Of a stretch of DNA of 64,000 nucleotides, positions 54,425-63,408 are shown in pieces (position 1 is the first letter of the stretch; each line of letters begins with the position of its first letter). This DNA comes from Euborellia annulipes (Eukaryota; Arthropoda; Insecta; Dermaptera; Anisolabididae). The stretch lies in contig JAKCPI010024840.1 in NCBI GenBank assembly GCA_023213315.1, positions 62,001 through 126,000 of the forward strand, read 5' to 3'. The translations under genes and the position numbers were made by a program. The notes under the pieces are model-generated. The model made no database searches, was not told where the DNA came from, and was given only the letters and a program-made list of their open reading frames with translations.

Positions 54425-56142
54425 GAGTCCCTGTATATCAGAGTCTGGCCATACGGGAACTTTTTTTCTATTGGTCGCGCCATCTTTCTTCCTGATTTTA
54501 GCGCCAATTCAAATTTTCAATGCATCTCTATGGGATTAAAAAATATTTCATTTAACTTTTATAACGATACCCGTTCAAAGTATCATGAAATCTTTTTAGA
54601 ACATTATTTTAGAGGTTTCAATTTATAAATATTACTCATCATATGTTAAAAATCTCCATTAATTTTATTATATTGAGAATGCAAAGTTTAGGGTTATATT
54701 TAGCTGATTAGAATCTTAAAATCACTTTTAATTTTGAGTTTATGTATAAAAATATATGTATTTAGCTTACAATTTATTTTCTTAATTATAAAATAGAGTT
54801 TTCTAAGAAAATAATCGATTTAAAAAAGAATAAAACAAATATAAATAACGTTAGTAATTAACTCATTGCAAAAACAAATGAAATCTTTTAAGAATTTTCT
54901 TTATTATTAAAAAATTATAATTTATACAAAATTTGAACTCAGAGATATTATATAATAGAAAAAATTTCCATTTCCGCCTTAAGGGGGGGGGGGGGGGTTT
55001 TTCTTTCCCCCCCCCCCACCTTTTTAAATTTTTTTATTTTTTATAAAAAATAATTAATATAAAATTTTAACAAACAGAAAATTTAAAAAAAAAAATTTCA
55101 ATATCAGCCTTAAGGGGGGGGGGGGGGCGGCTTTTAAATCCCGCACTGCCCCATTTGCCCGATCCTAACTGACTGAGGCAGAAAAATGAAAAACAAAATA
55201 CCACATTTGAGAGAAGATACCGGACACATATTTTTAGATCAAAATGAGAACGCTGGGCACCCTATATTTATGTCCGTGATCAAGAGCGGGTCCAGACGAG
55301 TTTCTCGGGGGGGGGGGGAGAGTAATCTGGTGTAACTGGTCGCACAGCACACAATTTTTTCTTGCTTTCGGTAATTTAAAAGTGCATTCCGTTTTTGTTT
55401 ACAATAATATATTTACAAATCAAATTTGTAAGTATTAATTTTTAAAATTCTATATGAGAAAAGCCTGAACCCACAATATTTATATTAATTACAACGGTTA
55501 TCGTCTAAAGTCCTAAATGGCCTAAGTTGCCGAAAAGACTGTGTGAATGTGTGTGTGAGTGTGAGTGTGAATGAGAAAAAAGTGTGAATGTTTAAAAAAA
55601 AATTTTAATATCAAAAAAATTTTTTTCTCGAATCTCGGGGGGGGGGGGGAGTAATTGCCCGCTTTCCCCCCTTGTATTTGTCCTTGTCCGTGATAAAGTC
55701 AAAGCTCTTATCAAATTTTTCACATATAGAGTAGGCCTAATTTATAAATTCCAAATGTATATTTTAAAAGGAAAAGTAAAGGAAAAATAATTCATTCATT
55801 TAAAATAATATTCTTGAGATTATTCACTTTATTTTAGAAATAAATATTACATATATAGCTATGAGAAAGTGAAAAATGACAGATTGAGAAATGTCAAATT
55901 CAAATGTTTTTTCATTAAATAAATTATTTTGAGTCGTTTTATTTACTTTTTTTTAGTATATAAATAATCAGTAAACTATTAGCTTCTGTTTCTATAAGTT
56001 TTTTTTTGAATAAAATTATTATATAATTAATTAACAAAAAAAAATCATTTTTTCGCCATGTATTCAATGGAGCGGTCGGAAGAAAGATGGCCGACAATTC
56101 TAACGGTCGCTCGTATGGCCAGACTCTGATATACAGGGACTC
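54425..56142. mobile_element. 1.7-kb DNA transposon in palindrome centre, 11-bp TSD
   Basis: Ends GAGTCCCTGTATATCAGAGT.../...CTCTGATATACAGGGACTC form about 30-bp inverted repeats. TATCTCAGGCT is present at 54413-54423 and 56143-56153. A duplication of 9-11 bp suggests a Mutator-like element. The interior is AT-rich with G-runs and no transposase frame; it contains a hAT MITE at 55281. Confidence 0.75.
55281..55686. mobile_element. hAT-type MITE (1727 family) nested in the transposon
   Basis: Exact TCCGTGAT at 55273-55280 and 55687-55694; CAAGAGCGGGTCCAG start. It contains an extra block (about 55455-55600) with a family E SINE tail fragment (TAAATGGCCTAAGTTGCCG). Confidence 0.8.
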
Positions 56143-56274
56143 TATCTCAGGCTGATTAGTGCTGCGATCCTGTGGAGACTTTAAGAACTATAAGTATAAT
56201 TTTTAAAGTTTCCACAAGAGTGCAGCACAAATCAGATATTTTATTCAATTATAAAGATTTTCTTATATAATTTA

Positions 56275-56634
56275 TAGGGTCCGACCGAAACAAGATTTTC
56301 AGCCGAAACCGAATATTCGGCCTCAACCTTAGTTTCGGCCGAAACCGAAACTTGTATTTCCTATAAAATTTTTTTTTCATTTTACCTTTTTTTTTTTTGA
56401 ATTATTTTTCCCTCCCGTGAAAATCATTTTACCTTTTTTTTAGGGAGACTAAATTTTTTTTCTCCCTCAAGTGCAAATCATTTGACCTTTTTTTTTTTTT
56501 TTTTTGCATGCGAGTCTCATCCCATTTTTTAAGACTCTCGTTTCGGCTACTTTTGGGCCGAAACCGAAACTACGGCCGAAACCATGATTTTTGGCCGAAA
56601 CCGTAACCGAAATCGAATATTCGGTCGGTTCCTA
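56275..56634. mobile_element. hAT-type element, 360 bp, exact 8-bp TSD
   Basis: TAGGGTCCGACCGAAAC...TTCGGTCGGTTCCTA flanked by ATAATTTA at 56267-56274 and 56635-56642. The same ends bound the 2.1-kb element at 37401-39490. Confidence 0.85.
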
Positions 56635-56882
56635 ATAATTTATATGATAAATTTCCACGATATATACCCGGAGATTAAAAACAGAGTTTTTTTTTTTTTT
56701 TTGGCGCCAACACACTCCTTTACTATTCTATTCTCCACTCCTGTTACAAAGACCAAGATTAGAGAAAAATATTTTTTTGGGAATTAAATTTTATTTTGAA
56801 TATAAAATTTTAAAAATTAATACGCCAGTCCCCCTCCTCCCCCTCACATGAGGTATAAAAAACAGTTAAGAATAAAAAAAAA

Positions 56883-58187
56883 GTGCAGGAGGTGGATTTG
56901 AACTCGCGAAGTTTGGTTACTTGAGAATGGAAAAAAATATAGAATGAGGACGAATTAACCACTTGAGCCACACTTTAATTAATTGAATAAAGGAATTATA
57001 AGCCATATAAGAAAGATAAAATAAAAGAAGTATTAAAAAAATTTTAATATTCCACATATGATATATCATTTTTCTTTACTTTTTATGCTGATTAATAATT
57101 TATAATAAAAAAGTCACTAGCATGCATAATTTTCAAATAATTCAATGGACAAACGTCAGATTGTTTATGCCTTGATGTAATTAAACCAAAAACTCTATCT
57201 AGCATATGAGACATGTCATTAATTCTTGAATTCCCCCTGATTTCAGAGAACTAAAGCCCTTTTAATTATATGATCTAATTTGGGAGTTATTGACGATCAA
57301 AGTTAAGCTTATTTTCGACCTTAATGACATGAACCACACTCAATTCTATATTTTCGAAAAAGCTTATTTAGCATTGTCTGATTAAAACCAAATTTTTACC
57401 AGAGATTTATAATTAAAAAATGAGTTTTTTTCCAAAGTTTCATTTAGATTGGTAAAGAAATAAATAAAATATTGAGTATTTTGTAAATTAAGTTTTAGAA
57501 TTGGGATCTCAGATTCAAGCCTAGACACGGTTCACAGAGCGCTCTCTTTACCCATTCGGGATCCCGAATTCTAAAACTCAATTTATAAAATAGTCAATAT
57601 TTCATTTATTTCTTTACCAATCTCAATGAAACTTTAGAAAAAAACTCATTTATTAATTATAAACCTCTGGTAAAAATTTGGTTTTAATCAGACAATGCTA
57701 AATAAGCTTTTTTCGAAAATATACAATTGAGTGTTGTTGATGTCATTAAGGTGGAAAATAGACTTAACTTTGATCGCCAATAACTCCCAAATTAGATCAT
57801 ATAATTAAAAGGGCTTTAGTTCTCTGAAATCAGGGGGAATTCAAGAATTAATGACATGTATCATATGTTAGATAGAGTTTTTGGTTTAATTACATCAAGG
57901 CATAAGCAATCTGACGTTTTCCCATTGAATTATTTGAAAATTATGCATGCTAGTGACTTTTTTATTATAAATTATTAATCAGCATAAAAAGTAAAGAAAA
58001 ATGATATATCATATGTGGAATATTAAAATTTTTTTAATACTTCTTTTATTTTATCTTTCTTATAAAGCTTATTTTTTCCTTAAAAATTTATATCAAGTGT
58101 GGCTCAAGTGGTTAAGAAGTCATCATTGAATTTTTTTTTCCAATCTCACGTAACCAAACTTCGCGAGTTCAAATCCACCTCCTGCAC
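56883..58187. repeat. 1.3-kb foldback with tRNA-like ends (F2)
   Basis: Inverted copy of F1. tRNA-like ends at 56883-56973 (minus) and 58097-58187 (plus). The outer ends of F1 and F2 share the GAAGTCATCATTGAA loop, and the inner ends share the CGTCCTCATTC loop, so the two halves of each foldback differ in a way that is mirrored between F1 and F2. Confidence 0.8.
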
Positions 58188-58329
58188 TTTTTTTTTATTC
58201 TTAACTGTTTTTTACCCTCCCTTCAAGTTGTGAGCTGCACGAGGTTTTTATTTACCACCAATAAGTATATCAGTGAGGCGCTACGGGAGAGGGGGGCTGA
58301 TATTTCCCTTTAAGCTAAAATTTTGACAA

Positions 58330-59060
58330 AATCGAAAGAAAACTGGAAAAAGTACATCAGTAAAGTATCTTGTTACTTTTTAGCCGATTTTTTTCTTAAG
58401 AAATATGGCCCTATAGTACATATTTTGAATAATTCCACTATGCAAAGATCTCATATTTTATTTTTTAATTTATATTCTACTAATAATTATTTTAATATTC
58501 TATTATTTTGTGGAATATAAAAATAGATTTTTTTTTAATTGCTTCTCAGAAACAATGGATGACGTCATTCTCCAAACCAGTCTAGATAGTTAGAAAGCCG
58601 GTTAGTGAGAAAATTAGAGATCTCATCAGAGTAGTCAAGATAATCATATATATTCAAATTCCCATATTAAATAGTTTTTTTTTTTATTCTTTCAAATTAT
58701 GGATTATATATTTTTGATTTGAAACTTTATTCAATTTTTTTTTCTTTTAATACACACATACTTATATCTTTTAATTAGAATAATTTAAAAATAATTATTA
58801 ATGAATAATATTGGCGGCATCCCTGGAGGTTTAATCTAACTGAAATTTTGGCTCTGATTTCTTAATACAGTACAAATTTTTACATTTACACCTTTATTTG
58901 ATCTTTCCTTTGAAATAACTGCTCTTTCCCTTCCCTCTTTTACTTTGGACAACTTTTTAGCTCCCTTATAAAAAAGTAAATAATTTTAATTTTCATTGAA
59001 ATTGAATTTTTTTTATAACATTGTCCATCTTTTTTTTAGAGGAATTATTTTGAGAATTAA
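58330..59060. other. AT-rich stretch with an R1 fragment
   Basis: 58325-58400 holds a short R1-like piece (AAAGTACATCAGTAAAGTAT). The rest is AT-rich with no supported feature. Confidence 0.45.
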
Positions 59061-59207
59061 AATCGTAATTATTTTTAACCTATTTTTTGGAACTAATTTA
59101 AAAGTGAATGTCATTATCATACATATATAAAAAAATAATCCAAATAAATTATCCCATTTATAAAAAATTTTAAAATAATCGTGTCTTCTTATGATAAAAC
59201 AAGACTG

Positions 59208-59246
59208 ATGGATGAAAAAGAAGAAAAATCGCCTGATGCATGTGAG
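59208..59246 (+). CDS. Candidate first coding exon of an acidic small protein
   Basis: ATG followed by DEKEEKSPDACE, then donor GAG|GTTAGT. It joins in phase 0 to the open segment at 61116, which starts after TTTTCAG. The joined product is strongly acidic and low-complexity. I recognise no family. The frame is also open upstream, so this could be an internal exon with a different start. Confidence 0.35.
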
Positions 59247-59659
59247 GTTAGTTATTACTCTCAAACAGTATAATTTTCTATTATTCAGTCAAATTTTATT
59301 TGTTAGTGATTTGTTTGTTAAATTTTATTTGAAATTCTATTTACAGTGTTCAAATAATTTCTATAAGTGATTATATTGAAAATAATTAATTCATCCGATT
59401 TCTACCTATAAGTAACGCATTGGTATCAATTAGAAAAATTTTTGTTTTCAGGTTCTTTAATTTGAAAATGAGATAAAGGCCTAAAGAAATAGATTTGGTC
59501 CCCTTCCCCAAGACGACTTGACTAATAACTTCGATTAAGATCATATATTAAATCATATATATCTTTATTCTGGTGTTTCCCGAGTAAGCACAAATCACAC
59601 ACTCCACTTCGAAGGCAATAAGCCTGGAAATTTCTCTTATATTTTACTTAATATTGAAG

Positions 59660-59892
59660 TTGTGGCTGTTGAGTTATATCAAGAAAGGGCTGCAAAAGGA
59701 GAAACTGGCAGCCAAATTTTTTCTTTAAATATTTTATTGTGCCGACGTTTCGGTCTAGATAGAGGCCATATTCAGGGCCCAATAAGTGTCACGAACATCT
59801 ATCTAGACCAAAACGTCGGCACAATAAAATATTTAAAGAAAAAAATTTGGCTTCTTTTGCAACCCTTCCTTGATTTAACTTTAGCCCAATGA
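59660..59892. repeat. Foldback, degenerate hammerhead family
   Basis: GCTGCAAAAGGAGAAACTGG, AATATTTTATTGTGCCGACG and complements. On minus CTGAATA-TGGCC...GACC-GAAACGTC keeps GAAACGTC but has U for G8. The opposite arm has CCAAAACGTC. Confidence 0.6.
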
Positions 59893-59977
59893 CCACCGGC
59901 CAAACGGGCAAAAAAATAAAAAAAAAAAAAAAACTTACAAAATAACTATTATTTTTAAGCAGTTGTTGAGGAAGGTA

Positions 59978-60180
59978 CACTGAGCGCCACAATAAAGTCC
60001 CCACCTGATAGCAAGCCTTAATTAGGCCTATATGGTATAGTGAAATAATTGATATAGTGAAAAGGTAAAATGTAAAATCTGGCACAGATGATTTTATTTT
60101 CAAATTTAAAATTATTTCAATATATACTACTATGCCTCGATAATCTACATAGTTTTTTAATAGGCATGTCACTCACTGGG
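59978..60180. mobile_element. Tc1-like MITE relative
   Basis: CACTGAGCGCCACAATAAAG matches the left end of 22190-22375 and shares its AATCTGG-ACAGATGATTTTATTT interior; the right end is decayed. Confidence 0.5.
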
Positions 60181-60211
60181 CTTGAAAAGAATGTCGTACC
60201 CAGTGTGCCTT

Positions 60212-60395
60212 TTTTTTTAATTTTTAAAAATTTGTTTAAGGTCTTTTTCAGCATCTAAGGCCATTTAGAGGTGGGACTAGCCAATTCAAATGAAATAAAT
60301 TTTTCTCACTTAGGACGGGAAGCGAACCCGCGACCTTAGGCATGAGAAGCTAATGTCTTCTCTCTGTGCCACGAGTCACGGGCTAAAAAAGTCTT
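60212..60395 (-). repeat. tRNA-derived SINE-like copy (family E, copy 2)
   Basis: On minus: GACTCGTGGCACAGAGAGAA, GGTCGCGGGTTCGCTTCCCG (box B), GCTGAAAAAGACC tail with A-rich end. Same layout as 43790-43985. Confidence 0.7.
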
Positions 60396-61100
60396 TGATA
60401 TATAAAAACTGAGGATACTTATGTGTTGGCTTGAGAGTTTATTTAAAAAATTTTGGATTATTTAAATTGTATAAATTCAGAGCTGTGCCACTACATTTCG
60501 GGGCCTTGGTGCAAGGAAAAGAACGAAGTTATGACAAAGCGTTATATACAAACGAGATTCATTTTGTTTTTTTATGAAATATTCATAAAAATGACAATGG
60601 CGAAATGAAAGGCCAGGTCACATAGGACCAGGCTAAACAAGATATTTACCCGCAGACAGATAGTCTGGTCGTGTCATATCTGTTTCTGTGTGCTTTCAGC
60701 CTTTGAGTGCAGAACATAAAATATTTCTCTCTGTGACAAAATGTCGTCGTGTTTGTTTCTGTGTTCGACCTAAGGGAAAAAAATTTTTATTTATCATTCC
60801 CCATGAATACTATTTTTGGATCTTATTCTACAGAGCGAATTTTTGAGGATGATTTGTGTATTGGTGTGTTTTGTCACATTTATTAATTTTTTTCTCTCTT
60901 TTTAATACAAGTATAAAACTTATTATTTTTTAATAAGAAGACAAAACTGGTAGACATAGTAATTGATAAATAAAATATCCCCCCCCCCCAAATATCTTTA
61001 TTTTCTCTACTATTCTGCATTATTTTTCTGATTTAACGTTCTCATTGGCATCTTCACAACTTTATATTCTTCATTATATCATAAAATTTTTTTTAATTTG
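60396..61100. other. Non-repetitive-looking stretch, no gene recognised
   Basis: Intron of the candidate acidic gene if that model holds. A patch at 60620-60780 is less AT-rich but shows no open frame with splice sites. Confidence 0.4.
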
Positions 61101-61115
61101 ATCTAAAATTTTCAG

Positions 61116-61271
61116 GTTTCTGAAGAGCGTCCAGAGGAGACACATGAAAAAATAGATCCAAATGAATTACAAGGAGAAATTAATCCAACTACAAAAGAAC
61201 TAGGATTAGAAGAAGAAGGAAGTAGCGACAATAAAGAGGCAAAAGGAAAAAGTGAAGGACTTGAGGTTTGA
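61116..61271 (+). CDS. Candidate second exon of an acidic small protein
   Basis: After acceptor TTTTCAG it reads VSEERPEETHEKIDPNELQG, then PTTKELGLEEEGSSDNKEAK and GKSEGLE. It either stops at TGA 61269-61271 (about 64 residues in all) or is spliced at the weak donor GAG|GTTTGA. Base composition is less AT-rich than its flanks, and the stretch is open in only one sensible frame. No domain recognised. Confidence 0.4.
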   Translation, partial: VSEERPEETHEKIDPNELQGEINPTTKELGLEEEGSSDNKEAKGKSEGLEV

Positions 61272-61390
61272 TTAATTATTCTAATTTTATTCCTTTCCTA
61301 AACTACTCTAAGGGTTATCTGTATTCGTTTTTTCTTTATTTATTTAATCCATACAGCTGACGTTTCGGTTCATAAATTCATTTATGTACA

Positions 61391-61592
61391 GTGAGGGACA
61401 ATATTAAGTCCCACCCATGCGTTTTTCACTTGTGATTAATTCATTGTTTTTATAAAAGAAAATGAAAATCTTTATTGGAAATTTTCTAGGTTTGAACCAT
61501 GAAAGTTTCCATTAAAAAATATATAATATTTTTTTAAAAACAATTAAATAATCACAAGTAGAAAACGCATGGGTGGGACTTAATATTGTCAC
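61391..61592. mobile_element. Tc1-like MITE, near-copy of 28228-28443
   Basis: CAGTGAGGGACAATATTAAG, CCCACCCATGCGTTTTTCAC... foldback with matching right end (GTGGGACTTAATATTGTC). The right terminal CACTG has decayed. Confidence 0.75.
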
Positions 61593-61915
61593 TCCTGGTC
61601 ATCGCATACTGTGTATATATTTATTAGGCCTATATAAAGGTTTGGTTCAACAACGTATAAACTGTGATACTTTCCTAATTACCTTTCGAAGATGGTACAA
61701 ACGCGGAACCGAACCGGATTAAATAAATAAAGAAAAAACTTTAGCTGCATCTTTCATTTTTCAACCCCCTTGTGAAGTTAAATACCATGTTCATTCTTCA
61801 GCTAGAGGTCGTCAAATTTGAAATATTTGAATAAAGCAATTTATATCAATTAGGCGGTGTCAAAAAAAAATTCAAGACATATGCAGCCAAAATTATTTCT
61901 TTTATTATACCGTTC

Positions 61916-61960
61916 CAGGCTGACGTTTCGGCCACTGGTCTAGCCCATCTTCAGAGCCTG
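61916..61960 (-). ncRNA. Hammerhead ribozyme with complete stems I and II
   Basis: On minus: CAGGCT (stem I), CTGAAGA, GGCTA/TGGCC stem II with GACCAG loop, GAAACGTC, then AGCCTG closing stem I perfectly (6 bp). The predicted cleavage is after GUC. Stem III is replaced by the self-complementary ACGU. This is the clearest case in the window. Confidence 0.8.
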
Positions 61961-62213
61961 AGGCGAGAATAATTTAAAATTTCAGCGACACATTCGCATA
62001 AACGGAGCGCTTCTTTCGTACGAAAAGAGCTAGAAAGTTGAAATTTTATATTTAAGTTAGGCACCCCCCTGGGACGCGATTCGAAGCTTTTGAACAAAAT
62101 TGGCCCAAGAGTACTAGTTGTTTTGTTTGTAGATGGCCGTAAGGAAAATCAATTTAATTCTAAGGACCGTCGGCCAAAAATAAATACTTTTGCGTATTAT
62201 TCGTTTATTTGTA

Positions 62214-62249
62214 GATATTTCGATCCCAGTGATATGGAATCATCTTCAG
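62214..62249 (-). ncRNA. Hammerhead ribozyme motif (minus, AUAU variant)
   Basis: CTGAAGA, T, GATTCC/GGGATC stem II (6 bp including a wobble), GAAATATC. Stem I GTA-TTGTA/TACAA is 5 bp. All catalytic positions of the core are present. Confidence 0.75.
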
Positions 62250-62383
62250 TACAATCAACAGATGTTTTGCAAGTCGTTAATTTCTCTCATCCAATATGGC
62301 AAAATTGCATTCATGGAATGCTCAGCAATTTTGCCATATTGGATGAGAGAAATTAACGACTTGCAAAACATCTGTTGATTGTA

Positions 62384-62419
62384 CTGAAGATGATTCCATA
62401 TCACTGGGATCGAAATATC
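62384..62419 (+). ncRNA. Hammerhead ribozyme motif (plus, AUAU variant)
   Basis: CTGAAGA (62384-62390), GATTCC/GGGATC, GAAATATC (62412-62419). Mirror of 62214-62249; downstream CTATAAATAAACG reduces stem I (TATAA for TACAA). Confidence 0.72.
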
Positions 62420-62639
62420 TATAAATAAACGAATAATACGCAAAAGTATTTATTTTTGACGGTCTTTATAATTAAATCAAAGAGTAGGCCTACTAGAACT
62501 TTACTGATGTACTTTTTCAGTTTTTTTTTCGATTTTCTCAAAATTTGCTCCAATGTTTTGATTTTGATTAAAATTCAAAAATCATTTATTTTTTACATGC
62601 TCTTTAAAATGTATATTCTCTAGACAGTCAACGCCAAGG

Positions 62640-62774
62640 CTTCGGCTACCTTCGCTTTCCAGGCTTCGGCTACTCTCGGTTTCCTCCGCCGGCATTCGGG
62701 CTGTATCGCATTTTTATTGCTGCTGCTCTTTGTTACGTGACGTTTTCTGTCTTTTTGACCGTTTTCACCCTACC
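62640..62774 (+). promoter_or_regulatory. Promoter-like block and 5'UTR exon
   Basis: A GC-rich island in AT-rich DNA. It contains two near-identical copies of about 25 bp (AGGCTTCGGCTAC...TTTCC, 62640-62690) and then TTACGTGACGT, a CRE-like word, near 62732. It ends at a consensus donor ACC|GTAAGC (62774/62775). A good acceptor TCCTCCCTATAG ends at 62913, giving a 139-bp intron before an ATG at 62949. Confidence 0.4.
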
Positions 62775-62948
62775 GTAAGCAGCGTAAAAGAGCTTCGATC
62801 CAAAACATTTATTATTATATTATTATCTATGTTCCAAAAGTACATCGATCGCTCGCAGTAGAGGCTTCTTTTTCTCCTGGAGAGTTTAATCCCAAAAACT
62901 TTCCTCCCTATAGATTTACCTCTAAATTATATTTTAAACAATTAAAGC

Positions 62949-63092
62949 ATGGAACACGAAATTGAATTGTCTTTTATCCCCCACTGTATTGTTTTTCTTT
63001 TGATACTTATTTTTGTATTTATATTTATAGTTCTGTATTTGATATGTAAATTATTAGATCTAATTCTGTATCTTACAAGTGATAATTGCTCA
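62949..63092 (+). CDS. Candidate first coding exon of a small membrane protein
   Basis: The ATG lies 35 bp after the predicted acceptor. The 48 codons begin MEHEIELSFIPHC and then form a long hydrophobic segment (IVFLLILIFVFIFIVLYLI), plausibly one or two membrane helices, ending LTSDNCS at donor TCA|GTGAGT. If unspliced the frame stops at 63170 after 73 residues. AT-rich DNA readily yields hydrophobic open frames, so confidence is limited. Confidence 0.35.
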
Positions 63093-63408
63093 GTGAGTAC
63101 CAATTATATTAATATGTATTTTTTTGCAATTGTGTATTTTTTATATTTAAAAATGTTGACAAGCTCCTAATAATGTGTTTATACGAGGGTTAGAAACGTC
63201 TCGCCAGTAGCCTTACTTTATTCAAATATAAACACAAATTATTATATAAAATAAAATAAATTATAAATAAATAACTACGAACGGCAAAATATGGAGGAAT
63301 GTAATTTTTTTACTTTCTCTTACTTATATATGTTTTATAAAAACAATGAAATAATCACAAGTAGAAAATACATGGGTGGGACTTAACTTTGGCGTTCAGT
63401 GAACCATA

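Larger units (their letters stand above)
52521..58197. repeat. Nested 5.7-kb palindrome
   Basis: Left arm 52521 to about 54407 and right arm about 56297 to 58197 are inverted copies, nearly identical where compared by eye (53840-54060 against 56640-56860). Each arm contains its own 1.3-kb foldback with tRNA-like ends and a CCGAAACCG-rich hAT-type element. The spacer holds the 54425-56142 transposon. No coding frame is supported. Confidence 0.88.
62115..62470. repeat. Foldback with hammerhead cores, inserted in R1
   Basis: AAAATAAATACTTTTGCGTA..., then TTGCAAGTCGTTAATTTCTC, GCAAAATTGC, centre TTCATGGAATGCTCAGC, then complement. R1 sequence on both sides (62015-62110 and 62490-62620) shows where it landed. 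Cores at 62214-62249 and 62384-62419. Confidence 0.85.

Noticed and set aside
52521..58197. Retrovirus- or LTR-like element explaining the large inverted arms
   Set aside because: Arms are inverted rather than direct, with no gag/pol-like frame, primer-binding site or polypurine tract.
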